From Clostridiaceae bacterium (GTDB taxonomy: Bacteria; Bacillota; Clostridia; Lachnospirales; Lachnospiraceae): DNA of 64,000 bases. The notes under the pieces were generated by a model. That model had not been told where the DNA came from and did not search any database. It saw only the letters and a program-made list of their open reading frames with translations. The stretch covers positions 1-64,000 of the forward strand of contig CABIYE010000003.1 of NCBI GenBank assembly GCA_902362865.1. The letters are read 5' to 3'. Shown here piece by piece: positions 42,613-51,341 of the stretch. A program made the translations under genes and the position numbers. Numbering within the stretch: position 1 is the stretch's first letter; the number at the start of each line of letters is the position of its first letter.

Positions 42613-44373
42613 TTATAGTTTTAACCTATAATATTCCGCATATTTTTCAAATGCTGACGGAACAGGATATTTTTCCTCCACTTCTTCCGGCCGGACAAAC
42701 AGCATTTCCTCCCGGCAGGCCTTCTCCAGCTCATCCACCACCACAAGAAATCCTGTCATATGCCATTCTACGTGGCTGAAAACATGTTTCGCCTCACCTG
42801 CCGGCACAACCCGGACGGGAGTAAGCCCGATTTTTTTGCTGTAAGCAATCACTTCGTCCTGCGTCATCTTCCGGTCTATTCCCGGCAATTCATAGAGTCC
42901 TGCAAGCAGTCCTTTCGCCGGGCGTTTCCGAAGAGCCACCGTCTCGCCATCCCAGAAAATGAATATGGTACGCTCTACAATCCGCCTGGTTTTTGGCTTC
43001 GTCTTTACCGGAAGTTCCAGCTCCCTGCCCGCAGCATGTGCTCTGCATAAATTCTGCAAAGGACATTCTCCGCACTTTGGTTCTCCATTTGGCACGCAGA
43101 CCAGAGCGCCAAGCTCTATCAGCCCCTGATTAAAATCACTGGCAGCATCTTCGGGTATCACTTCTTCTAACAACGCTTCTACCTTCCTGCGGACGCTCTG
43201 TTTCATAATATCCTCGTCACTGCAAAGCACCCTTGACACTACCCGAAGTACGTTACCATCCACGGCAGGCTTGGGAAGCCCGTATGCAAATGCACTGATT
43301 GCCCCTGCCGTATATTCTCCAATTCCCTTAAGAGATCGGATCTCTTCATAGGCGTCCGGGAACTTTCCCTGATAATCTATCATAATCTGCTGTGCCGCTT
43401 TCTGCATATTTCGGACACGATTATAATAGCCCAGCCCTTCCCACAGTTTGAGTAAAGTATCTTCCTCTGCCTCTGCCAGTGCCTGCACCGTCGGAAGTTC
43501 CTTCAGAAATCTTTCATAATAAGGTTTAACTGCTTCTACCCTGGTTTGCTGCAGCATAATCTCCGACACCCATACGCGGTAAGCATCCGGTGCCTTTCTC
43601 CAGGGCAGATCGCGCTTATTCTCCCGATACCAGCGAATCAGCGGTTCTCTTATTTCGAACAAAAGTGGCTCTCCCAAGACTACAGGAACCGAAGCATCCA
43701 ATGTAATACTGTCAGGCGTCACCTCACAGTCATACGCCAAAATATGTACGCCTCTTGACGCTGCTCCCCGGAGGGCTTCTCCAAAGGCAGGATGGGTATC
43801 CATATTCGGTGTAAAGTACCTGGCTCCCTTCATCTGGATTACAAAGAATACATAAGCCTCATACCCTTCCTTCACCGCCCGCACAAGTTCTTCTACATGC
43901 TTCACGGCACGCTCGCTGGGTGCATCAGGGAACCGAACCACTCCTCTTTCTTCCAACGTAACCCCTTTCACCTCAATCAGAATCCGACGGTTCTTCTCTC
44001 CTTCTTCCGCCTCCACATACAAGTCAATTCTGGAATTCCCATAAGTATATTCTGGACGGATTTTCATTCTGCAGCCGGGAAACCAATCCGCCTTCCCGCT
44101 TTCCAGCCATTCTTTCACCGTCTGATTGGGAATCTGAGAGTCCATATTAATAAGCTTTTCATTCTTCTCCACAGCAATCAGATCCCACTTCGTCTTTCTC
44201 TCCGGATTCTCTGACTCCTGCACGTACACCTTCGCCCCCGGAACCAGCAGTTCAAGACAGCGCCCGGTATTCTTCACATGGACCGTTTCTTTTCTTCCAT
44301 TTATTTCCACATACGCAATAAAACGATTGGGACGCTCTATAAAGCGTCCCTGACTAATATTCCTGTATTTCAT
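42613..44373 (-). CDS. mutY: SfsA-MutY fusion: DNA-binding nuclease domain plus adenine glycosylase
   Basis: A 586-residue two-domain protein in one unbroken frame. Residues about 1-232 are SfsA (ERPNRFIAYVEINGR, HVKNTGRCLELLVPGA, the PD-(D/E)XK-like SRIDLYVEAEEG...ILIEVKGVTLEE, RFPDAPSERAVKHVEEL). Residues about 238-586 are A/G-specific adenine glycosylase: WVSEIMLQQTRVEAV with the catalytic Glu, HhH LKGIGEYTAGAISAFAYG, catalytic Asp in PAVDGNVLRV, and a [4Fe-4S] cluster with C-x7-C-x2-C-x5-C spacing. The C-terminal domain is NUDIX-like. It removes A opposite 8-oxoG. The SfsA half probably adds a DNA-binding or nuclease activity. Confidence 0.92.
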   Translation of the reverse strand: MKYRNISQGRFIERPNRFIAYVEINGRKETVHVKNTGRCLELLVPGAKVYVQESENPERKTKWDLIAVEKNEKLINMDSQIPNQTVKEWLESGKADWFPGCRMKIRPEYTYGNSRIDLYVEAEEGEKNRRILIEVKGVTLEERGVVRFPDAPSERAVKHVEELVRAVKEGYEAYVFFVIQMKGARYFTPNMDTHPAFGEALRGAASRGVHILAYDCEVTPDSITLDASVPVVLGEPLLFEIREPLIRWYRENKRDLPWRKAPDAYRVWVSEIMLQQTRVEAVKPYYERFLKELPTVQALAEAEEDTLLKLWEGLGYYNRVRNMQKAAQQIMIDYQGKFPDAYEEIRSLKGIGEYTAGAISAFAYGLPKPAVDGNVLRVVSRVLCSDEDIMKQSVRRKVEALLEEVIPEDAASDFNQGLIELGALVCVPNGEPKCGECPLQNLCRAHAAGRELELPVKTKPKTRRIVERTIFIFWDGETVALRKRPAKGLLAGLYELPGIDRKMTQDEVIAYSKKIGLTPVRVVPAGEAKHVFSHVEWHMTGFLVVVDELEKACREEMLFVRPEEVEEKYPVPSAFEKYAEYYRLKL

Positions 44374-44378
44374 AACTT

Positions 44379-45122
44379 CTATAATATCTTTGACAAAAAT
44401 TCTTTTAATCTTTCGTCCTTCGGATGATCGAAGAACTCTTCCGGTGTTCCCTGCTCCTTTATCCGTCCTTCATCCATGAAAATCACTCTTGTGGCAACCT
44501 CTTTCGCAAATCCCATTTCATGGGTTACTACAACCATGGTCATGCCATCCCTTGCAAGCTGCTTCATCAGATCCAGCACCTCTCCCACCATCTCCGGGTC
44601 GAGAGCAGACGTCGGCTCATCAAACAGCATCACTTCCGGATTCATGGCAAGAGAACGAATAATGGCAATCCTCTGCTTCTGCCCGCCGGACAACTGAGAA
44701 GGATAAGCATTCGCCTTTTCCTCCAGTCCTACCCGTCTGAGAAGCTCCATTCCTTTTTTCTCTGCTTCCTCCTTGCTCTGCAGTTTAAGCTTCACAGGCG
44801 CAAGGGTAATATTCTGCAGAATCGTCTTATGCGGAAACAGATTAAAATGCTGGAATACCATTCCCATCTTCTGACGGTGTTTATTAATATCTACCTTCTT
44901 GTCCGTAATGTCAGTTCCTTCAAAATAAATATGCCCTTTGGAAGGAGTCTCCAGGAGGTTCAAAGAACGCAGAAATGTGGATTTACCGGAGCCAGACGGC
45001 CCGACGATTACAACCACTTCTCCTTTATGGATTTCTTCTGACACGCCGTCCAACGCATGAAGTTCACCAAAAATCTTATGTACCTCTTCTACCTTAATTA
45101 ATGTCTCTCCATTAGTGGTCAC
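44379..45122 (-). CDS. Polar amino acid ABC transporter ATP-binding protein
   Basis: A 247-residue GlnQ-like ATPase. Walker [10 protein letters not shown] (about 37-45), Q-loop [12 protein letters not shown], signature [11 protein letters not shown], Walker [14 protein letters not shown], and the switch His in [12 protein letters not shown] start at 45122 with AGGAGG 10 nt upstream, overlapping the permease gene by 11 bp. Confidence 0.95.
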   Translation of the reverse strand: MTTNGETLIKVEEVHKIFGELHALDGVSEEIHKGEVVVIVGPSGSGKSTFLRSLNLLETPSKGHIYFEGTDITDKKVDINKHRQKMGMVFQHFNLFPHKTILQNITLAPVKLKLQSKEEAEKKGMELLRRVGLEEKANAYPSQLSGGQKQRIAIIRSLAMNPEVMLFDEPTSALDPEMVGEVLDLMKQLARDGMTMVVVTHEMGFAKEVATRVIFMDEGRIKEQGTPEEFFDHPKDERLKEFLSKIL

Positions 45123-45804
45123 TATTTCTCAGCCTCCTTTCCAGCATATTTACAAGCTTCGTAAATATCATTACCATTACAAGATAAATCAGTGCAACGG
45201 CAATCAAAGGCATGAATGCATCATAGGTGCGGCTTCTGATGATATCGCCGCCCTTGGTTAAATCCTGAAGAGCAATATAGCCGGAAACAGACGTCTCTTT
45301 TAAAAGTACAATAAACTCATTACCCAGCGCCGGCAGTACATTCTTAAATGCCTGCGGCATAACAATATATACCATCGTCTGCACATAGTTGAATCCAAGG
45401 CTTCTTCCCGCCTCAAACTGCCCATTATCAACAGACATAATACCAGACCGGAAAATCTCTGCCACATAGGCTCCCGAATTCAGGCCAAAAGCCATAACTG
45501 CCACAATAACCTTACTGATATCGGAGCTTCCAAAAATAACAAAGTAGATAATCAGCAGCTGGACAACCACCGGAGTTCCTCTTATTACCGTCAGATAAAT
45601 CCTGCAGATAAAATCCAGAATCTTAAGCTTTCCGGTCTTGTCGCAGGTAGAACGGATGACCGCCACCAAGAATCCAAGCGCAATACCAATCAGCACTGCA
45701 AAAAACGTCACTTGCAGCGTAACGCCAAGACCATCCCAGATATATCTCCATCTGTCATCTGCAATAAAATTCGTATAAAACTTATCCTGTAATGTCTGTA
45801 ACAT
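45112..45804 (-). CDS. Polar amino acid ABC transporter permease
   Basis: A 230-residue HisM/GlnP-type permease with about five membrane helices. N-terminal [20 protein letters not shown] and the EAA-loop [22 protein letters not shown] that contacts the ATPase. Forms the channel for the lipoprotein at 45,828 and the ATPase at 44,379. Confidence 0.94.
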   Translation of the reverse strand: MLQTLQDKFYTNFIADDRWRYIWDGLGVTLQVTFFAVLIGIALGFLVAVIRSTCDKTGKLKILDFICRIYLTVIRGTPVVVQLLIIYFVIFGSSDISKVIVAVMAFGLNSGAYVAEIFRSGIMSVDNGQFEAGRSLGFNYVQTMVYIVMPQAFKNVLPALGNEFIVLLKETSVSGYIALQDLTKGGDIIRSRTYDAFMPLIAVALIYLVMVMIFTKLVNMLERRLRNSDH

Positions 45805-45827
45805 ACTCTACATCCTTACTTTCCTAA

Positions 45828-46580
45828 TTATTCTTCATCTGCAGAAATGTATTTTGCAACAATCTCATCTAACTTTCCGGATTCCTTCAGGCTGGCAAGC
45901 GCATCGTTAATCTTATCCAGAAGTTCTGTATTATCCTTTGCCACTGCAATTGCATAATCCTCTTCTGTAAATGCCTCATCCAAAATCTTAAGGCCTTCCG
46001 CATCCTTCACAAATTCCTTTGCCGGTTCCCCGTCAATAACTACCGCATCAATCTTATCCTGGGTAAGCGCCTGAACCGCCTCAAAGCCTTTGTTGTAGCG
46101 CTCTACTGTAGCATCCTCAATATCATCTGCATAAATATCACCGGTAGTACCAAGCTGTACGCCGACGGTCTTTCCAACCAGATCGTCCGGTCCTGCAATC
46201 GTACTGTCCTCTTTTACGATAATTACCTGTGTTGCATGCGCATAGGTATCTGTAAAGTTTACATTCTCCTCACGGTCCGGAGTTACCGTCATACCTGCGG
46301 CTCCCATATCTGCCTTTCCGCTGGTAATTGCCGGAATAATAGAATCAAATGCCATATCTTCAATCTTCAGCTCCATGCCAAGTTCCTCTGCAATTGCCGC
46401 CGCAATCTCTGCGTCAATTCCTACAACCTCGTCGCCTTCATAATACTCATAAGGTGGGAACTCTGCATTCGTTGCCATTACCAGTGTTTCTTTTTCCGAA
46501 TCTTCCTTTGAGCCGCATGCAGCCAGAGATAATGCACACACAGCCGCCAATACCAGACTTACTACCTTTTTCATTTTCAT
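45828..46580 (-). CDS. Amino acid ABC transporter substrate-binding lipoprotein
   Basis: A 250-residue periplasmic-binding-type lipoprotein: signal peptide MKMKKVVSLVLAAVCALSL with lipobox LAAC. Then ETLVMATNAEFPPYEYYEGDEVVGIDAEIAAAIAEELG and DMGAAGMTVTPDREENVNFT, the family-3 solute-binding pattern for polar amino acids. ATG 46580 has GGAGGGAAAATT upstream. Confidence 0.95.
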   Translation of the reverse strand: MKMKKVVSLVLAAVCALSLAACGSKEDSEKETLVMATNAEFPPYEYYEGDEVVGIDAEIAAAIAEELGMELKIEDMAFDSIIPAITSGKADMGAAGMTVTPDREENVNFTDTYAHATQVIIVKEDSTIAGPDDLVGKTVGVQLGTTGDIYADDIEDATVERYNKGFEAVQALTQDKIDAVVIDGEPAKEFVKDAEGLKILDEAFTEEDYAIAVAKDNTELLDKINDALASLKESGKLDEIVAKYISADEE

Positions 46581-46680
46581 AATTTTCCCTCCATCCATTC
46601 ATCTTCTTAATAACAAAGCGTATTTTTATTTATAAAAATACAAGCTCTTTTCACATTTTACCATGTTTTCCCCAAAAAAC

Positions 46681-46716
46681 AAGAGGCGTCTTACATGTTT
46701 ATGCAAAACGCCTCTT
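46681..46716 (-). terminator. uppP terminator
   Basis: AAGAGGCGT (46681-46689) pairs with ACGCCTCTT (46708-46716). GTTTTTTGG follows on the minus strand. Confidence 0.8.
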
Positions 46717-46733
46717 TCACAATCTCTTCCCGT

Positions 46734-47555
46734 CTATAATGCATTAATGGCTGCTACAATTAAAATCAATGCTCCAAGACCGATCCGGTAATAGCCGAAC
46801 ACTTTAAAGTCATGTTTCTTTATATATCCCATCAGGAACTTAATTGCAATAATGGATACTACAAAGGAAACTGCACATCCCAGCATCAGGAAGCCGAATT
46901 CTGCCCCGGTAAAATGAAAACCGAAGTTTACCAGCTTTAAAAAGCTTGCCCCGAACATCACCGGAATTGCCAGGAAGAAAGTGAACTCCGCCGCCGTCTC
47001 GCGAGACACACCAATAATCAATGCTCCCACAATCGTAGCGCCTGACCGTGAAGTTCCCGGGATTAACGCAAGCATCTGGAAAATTCCAATCATAAGCAGC
47101 ATCTGAACTGTGAGCTGTGATATCTTGGTCACCTTCGGGGTTACGCCTTTGTTGCGGTTTTCAATCACGATAAACAAGATACCGTATACTATCAGCATAA
47201 TTGCAACCGGCACTGGTTTATAGAAAATCGCATCCAGATAATCATTAAAAATCAGTCCCACCACTGCTGCCGGGATAGACGCAATCAATACCTTAATCCA
47301 CATCTGCCAGGTAAGCATCTTCTGCTTCTTTGATTTTCGCGGCGAAAACGGATTCAGCTTATGGAAATACAGAACCACCACCGCCATAATAGCGCCAAGC
47401 TGAATTACCACATTGAACATCTCCATAAATTCATCACTCATCCCCGGCTGAAGCAGATCACCCACCAGAATCAGATGTCCCGTACTGCTGACCGGAAGCC
47501 ACTCTGTAATCCCTTCCACGATTCCAAGGACTATAACCTTAATCACATCTAACAT
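46734..47555 (-). CDS. uppP: Undecaprenyl-diphosphatase
   Basis: A 273-residue BacA/UppP membrane enzyme recycling the cell-wall lipid carrier. Motifs are GIVEGITEWLPVSSTGHLILV near the N-terminus and PGTSRSGATIVGALIIG (about 165-180). Eight or so membrane helices. ATG 47555 is preferred, with AGGAGGA about 8 nt before it. The start follows the HAD gene's stop (47557) directly. Confidence 0.95.
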   Translation of the reverse strand: MLDVIKVIVLGIVEGITEWLPVSSTGHLILVGDLLQPGMSDEFMEMFNVVIQLGAIMAVVVLYFHKLNPFSPRKSKKQKMLTWQMWIKVLIASIPAAVVGLIFNDYLDAIFYKPVPVAIMLIVYGILFIVIENRNKGVTPKVTKISQLTVQMLLMIGIFQMLALIPGTSRSGATIVGALIIGVSRETAAEFTFFLAIPVMFGASFLKLVNFGFHFTGAEFGFLMLGCAVSFVVSIIAIKFLMGYIKKHDFKVFGYYRIGLGALILIVAAINAL

Positions 47556-47556
47556 A

Positions 47557-48414
47557 CTATCCATTCCTCCTGTCTTCCTGTTTTAATACATATTCCATAA
47601 TGGCCTTCGCCACTCCGTCTTCATCATTTGACGCCGTCACATATCTCGCCGCCGCCTTTACTGCATCCAGTCCATTTGCCATAGCAATCCCGACTCCCAC
47701 GGCCTCCATCATAGCAATATCGTTTTCTCCATCTCCGAATGCCATAATCTCTTCCTGCCGGATTCCAAGCATCCCTCCCAGCCTTACAAGGGCATCTCCT
47801 TTATTCACTCCTTTTACATTTACCTCTATATTATGTCCCAGCGAGCTAACCGCCTCGATTCCTTCTACTTCAGACACCACCTCTTTCAGAACGATATCCT
47901 TCTCCTCCGGTGTTTTAAACACCGCCTGGATTTTATCCGATGGCCGCCCGGTCTCTTCTAATTTCTTTCGGATATCCTTCACCGATCTTCTGGTTGACAT
48001 CACATACTCCGCCATCGGACGCTGTGGGAAAAATTCCTCGATCCGCCAAAGCTTATCCTCCTGCGCATAGCCTACGCCGTCATAATATACCTCCACAATC
48101 GCATCATACTTCAGGAAAATGTCCAGCAATTTCTCTGCCGTCTCGTAAGGCACCAGTTTTTCGTATAAGCCCCTATTCTCCTCCAAATCAAGAACCCTGG
48201 CTCCATTTGCAGTTAAAGCATACCGGATTCCGGGAAAATTCCTGATTTCCTCCGGCAGTCCGCAGAGCGGTCTTCCTGTGGCCGGCAGCAGGACAATCCC
48301 CCGCTGCGCCGCTTCCCTCAATATCTCTTTTGTATATTCAGACAGTTCTTTTCCGCTGGTCAGCAACGTACCGTCCAAATCAAATCCTATCATCTTAATA
48401 TCCGGATTTCCCAT
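47557..48414 (-). CDS. Cof-type HAD phosphatase
   Basis: A 285-residue HAD-superfamily hydrolase of the Cof/type IIB cap class. MIGFDLDGTLLTS (motif I with nucleophile Asp), LLPATGRP (II), VNKGDALVRL Lys (III), and IMAFGDGENDIAMMEAVGVGIAMANG (IV). Probably dephosphorylates sugar phosphates or a flavin/PLP cofactor. ATG 48414 is preferred (AAAGGA upstream). Overlaps the preceding gene by 20 bp. Confidence 0.93.
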   Translation of the reverse strand: MGNPDIKMIGFDLDGTLLTSGKELSEYTKEILREAAQRGIVLLPATGRPLCGLPEEIRNFPGIRYALTANGARVLDLEENRGLYEKLVPYETAEKLLDIFLKYDAIVEVYYDGVGYAQEDKLWRIEEFFPQRPMAEYVMSTRRSVKDIRKKLEETGRPSDKIQAVFKTPEEKDIVLKEVVSEVEGIEAVSSLGHNIEVNVKGVNKGDALVRLGGMLGIRQEEIMAFGDGENDIAMMEAVGVGIAMANGLDAVKAAARYVTASNDEDGVAKAIMEYVLKQEDRRNG

Positions 48415-48985
48415 AAAGCAGAAGTTCCTTTCCATCTTTCGTATAGATAAACACATCCCGGCTTATCTTATCACGGCTTCTTGCAAATGCTTCTTCCCCA
48501 AAAGCACGCATCTTCTCTACCAGCGTCTCATCCTTCGCCGGGACAAACAGCACCATATCCTTAGACGGCGCCATGATTGCAATATCATCACCCAGCTTTT
48601 CGGCACAGACATTCCAGATATGCTTAAAACAAAGCGAACTGGCCTCATGTATCCCATCTGCCACAATACCAAATCCACCGTACCAGGTATGGGATATCAC
48701 AAATTCCACATCTCTTACCAGGTTTTCACAGGCAATGTGATATATTTGTTCCATATCACTCTCCGGCGGAAGCATATTGTCTTTTAAGATTTCATATGTG
48801 CCGCCTTCCCGCCGTATGACAAATACTATCATTAAATCTCCGACAAAAGAAATCAAAGGCGTATCCTTGTCTGAGATATATTTCCCATTCAATGCCTGAT
48901 GGTCGACAAGCGACTCTTTTATCCAGGGATAGATATCTTCACGAATATTCTTCCATCTGTAATGCTCTTCTTCATACTTTTTCAT
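48395..48985 (-). CDS. DUF5688/DUF1444-like hypothetical protein
   Basis: A 196-residue soluble protein: N-terminal helical region, then LISFVGDLMIVFVIRREGG, MEQIYHIACENLVRDVEFVI and APSKDMVLFVPAKDETLVEKM, a layout resembling DUF5688/DUF1444-type proteins of Lachnospiraceae. No catalytic motif stands out. First gene of the HAD-uppP transcript. Confidence 0.6.
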   Translation of the reverse strand: MKKYEEEHYRWKNIREDIYPWIKESLVDHQALNGKYISDKDTPLISFVGDLMIVFVIRREGGTYEILKDNMLPPESDMEQIYHIACENLVRDVEFVISHTWYGGFGIVADGIHEASSLCFKHIWNVCAEKLGDDIAIMAPSKDMVLFVPAKDETLVEKMRAFGEEAFARSRDKISRDVFIYTKDGKELLLYGKSGY

Positions 48986-49035
48986 AGGGCTTCCTTTCTT
49001 ATCTTAAACTAATTTCACTTTTATCATATCAAAGT

Positions 49036-49064
49036 TTGCCAAATAAAGCAATTTGTTGTATAAT
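49036..49064 (+). promoter_or_regulatory. Promoter of the 3D-domain gene
   Basis: TTGCCA (49036-49041), a 17-bp spacer, TATAAT (49059-49064). Confidence 0.75.
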
Positions 49065-49102
49065 AAAACGGCACTCGCTAGGAAATGAAAGGATATGTAT
49101 AT

Positions 49103-50104
49103 ATGTTGAGTACAAAAATTAAGCGCATGCTGCAAACAGGCATCATCGTAACCTGTGTAGCAGCCATGGGGTGTACATGCACTCTGGTATACGCAGAACC
49201 TTCAACAGGAGAGTTAGAAAAAAAGACCTCCGAACTACAGGGTGAGTTAAATAATCTGAATAATGAGTTGAGTTCTCTGAGCGCAGAGATGGATTCCATT
49301 TCAGCCGAGATGGAAGAAGCCGCTGCCACACTTCAGGAATCTCAGCAAAAGATGGATGAAGCACAGAAAAAAGGGGAAGAACAATATGAAGCCATGAAGC
49401 TTCGGATTAAGTATATGTACGAATCCGGCAATCACTCCTTCATTGAACTATTATGTTCAGCAGATAATATGGCTGATTTTTTAAATAAGAGTGATTTCAT
49501 CCAGGACATCAGTGAATATGACAGAAACATGCTTCTGGAACTTCTGGACACGCAGGAAGAGATTAAAAAGGATGGCGACGCCGTTGCAAGGCAGCACGAA
49601 GAACTGCTTGCGCTGCAGGAAGAATTGCATAACAAGCGAACTGCTTTGGAGAACCAGATTGCCTCTACATCCGGTCAGCTTGAACAGTATCAGGCACAGC
49701 TTGAGAGAGCACGGGCTGCAGAACAGCTTGTTTCCGGTCAACACTTCACCGAGGCAGAGACGCTGGCCGAGCAGATTAACAATCAAACGAATCCACCGGG
49801 AAGCGTCGGTTCCGGGCAGAGCCTTGGCGTATTCCGTATTACACACTACTGTCCCTGCTATTACTGCAGCGGCGGCTGGGGAAGCGGCACAGCTACCGGA
49901 ACAGCGGCAACACCGGGACGTACCATTGCAGTAGATCCGAGTGTCATTCCTTACGGAAGCGTAGTTGTAATCAATGGACATGCTTACGTTGCGGAAGACT
50001 GCGGCGGAGCGATCAAAGGCAACCGAATCGATATTTACGTCTCTGACCATACAACGGCTCTATCTTCCGGTACTTATTATGCAGAAGTATATTTAGCAAA
50101 TTAA
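49103..50104 (+). CDS. Secreted coiled-coil protein with C-terminal 3D domain
   Basis: A 333-residue exported protein. The signal peptide ends near VYAEPS. A long coiled coil (about 30-235; repeated LSSLSAEMDSISAEMEEAA, EEIKKDGDAVARQHEELL) resembles CwlO/PcsB N-terminal regions. A short Gly/Ser linker follows, then a 3D domain (about 250-333) with the three Asp of IAVDPSVIPYGS, VAEDCGGAIKGNRIDIYV. 3D domains occur in MltA-like and Rpf/stationary-phase muralytic enzymes. Likely a cell-wall hydrolase; a CPCYYC segment precedes the domain. ATG 49103 has AAAGGA 9 nt upstream. Confidence 0.9.
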   Translation: MLSTKIKRMLQTGIIVTCVAAMGCTCTLVYAEPSTGELEKKTSELQGELNNLNNELSSLSAEMDSISAEMEEAAATLQESQQKMDEAQKKGEEQYEAMKLRIKYMYESGNHSFIELLCSADNMADFLNKSDFIQDISEYDRNMLLELLDTQEEIKKDGDAVARQHEELLALQEELHNKRTALENQIASTSGQLEQYQAQLERARAAEQLVSGQHFTEAETLAEQINNQTNPPGSVGSGQSLGVFRITHYCPCYYCSGGWGSGTATGTAATPGRTIAVDPSVIPYGSVVVINGHAYVAEDCGGAIKGNRIDIYVSDHTTALSSGTYYAEVYLAN

Positions 50105-50124
50105 TTATGCGCAGTGCACATAGT

Positions 50125-50168
50125 AAAAAACCGGCGGCAAGCAAAAACTGCTTGTCTCCGGTTTTCTT
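50125..50168. terminator. Terminator between 3D gene and phosphotransferase gene
   Basis: CCGG..CAAGCA pairs with TGCTTG..CCGG, flanked by an A run on the left and TTTTCTTTTT on the right, so it can act for both convergent genes. Confidence 0.75.
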
Positions 50169-50179
50169 TTTATTTTTTC

Positions 50180-50935
50180 TTATTGATAATCCATTACATC
50201 AATCCACTTCATAAGGAAATCTTTTTCTAATTCATTGTCTTTGTCTAACTGAGAAGCTGCTACAATCGGAAGCCACTGCTGTACGTACTGCTTTGCCGTA
50301 TCACTCTTTTTGCAGAACATATCCATATACATATCAGCCAGCCCCTGGTCTTTCAATGCAAAAAGAAGATACGTCATTGCCGCATCTGCACTGGCATTGC
50401 CCTGCGTTGCGTGCGCCCAATCAACAACCGTCATTTTTCCGTTCTTTCCTACAATAACATTACTTGGGTTAAAATCACCGTGGCATACCTTTGTGTGCTT
50501 CGGCATACTCTCTAACCGGGTTCTTAATTCATATCTCTGGGTTGCATCCAACTCCTTCAGACCGTCAATCTGACGTGCCAGCTTATCTTTCAGCTTGTTC
50601 AGCATAGGAGCCTTTTTCCCATGGATTTTAAGCTGAAGATCCACAAAATCTGACATATATTTTTCTGCATTGGCATGATCTACCTGCATCATTTCCTCTA
50701 AAGTCTTGCCCTCCTTGTACTCAATCACAATTGACCATTTGCCATCAATCTGTGTTACTTCTTTTAATTTCGGAATATCAAGACCTGCCTCTTCTATTCT
50801 AACCGTATTCAGAGCCTCGTTGAATACCGCTGACTTCGGATGATCTTTTTCAAATACCTTCACGATACTGTCATCACATTTGTAAACTTCTTTGTAAGGA
50901 CGCTTTACAATTAATTTTCCCTGATCTAATGTCAT
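50180..50935 (-). CDS. APH/choline-kinase family phosphotransferase
   Basis: A 251-residue protein-kinase-like phosphotransferase. Conserved features are EYKEGKTLEEMM, the catalytic loop VCHGDFNPSNVIVGKNG (Brenner motif HGDxxxxN) and VVDWAHATQGNASADAAMTYLL. Could act on a sugar, amino alcohol or antibiotic; the chromosomal setting favours housekeeping metabolism over resistance. ATG 50935 has AGGAGGTAAAAAAT upstream. A TATAAT -10 lies near 50,987-50,995, and a perfect Rex-type palindrome farther upstream. Confidence 0.85.
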   Translation of the reverse strand: MTLDQGKLIVKRPYKEVYKCDDSIVKVFEKDHPKSAVFNEALNTVRIEEAGLDIPKLKEVTQIDGKWSIVIEYKEGKTLEEMMQVDHANAEKYMSDFVDLQLKIHGKKAPMLNKLKDKLARQIDGLKELDATQRYELRTRLESMPKHTKVCHGDFNPSNVIVGKNGKMTVVDWAHATQGNASADAAMTYLLFALKDQGLADMYMDMFCKKSDTAKQYVQQWLPIVAASQLDKDNELEKDFLMKWIDVMDYQ

Positions 50936-51341
50936 ATTTTTTACCTCCTGCAACGCTTATTTTTTTAACCGTCTTTTGATATGCTTATTATACACCATGC
51001 AGGAGCATTTGAAAAGAGTTAATTGATATTTTTTTAACTTATTTTTTCGTTCACTTTTTATTGTTAATATTTTAACAATGCATTCTCCATAGCTGTCCGC
51101 TTGGCTCGTTGCCCGCGGGAATAAATCTTCCTCCCTTTTCTACTGCTTTTCTGATGATAATTCATGTTTTAATTTTGTTCATTATCGGGTCATTTCTTCG
51201 ATCTGAAGTTCCGAAAATGAGATGCCTTACGGCTTAGATCCCTGCGGGCAGGAAGAAACCTGCCCGTCGATATGTAGACATAATATCACATTATAATACT
51301 CGTGCAAACACTTTTTTGTCATTGACATAAAAGCAATCCTT
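50936..51341. other. Intergenic region with Rex-type palindrome and hairpin
   Basis: About 400 bp without a gene. It contains a Rex-like site (51,061-51,078) and a stable hairpin CGGGCAGG (51245-51252)/CCTGCCCG (51259-51266), loop AAGAAA. The rest is AT-rich and shows nothing I recognise. Confidence 0.6.
51061..51078. promoter_or_regulatory. Perfect Rex-type operator
   Basis: TTGTTAATATTTTAACAA fits the Rex consensus TTGTTAA-4 nt-TTAACAA exactly. It lies about 125 bp upstream of the phosphotransferase start. Rex senses the NADH/NAD+ ratio in Gram-positive bacteria. Confidence 0.6.

Noticed and set aside
50180..50935. Calling the phosphotransferase an aminoglycoside resistance gene
   Set aside because: Only the general HGDxxxxN motif is present; the chromosomal setting gives no support for resistance.
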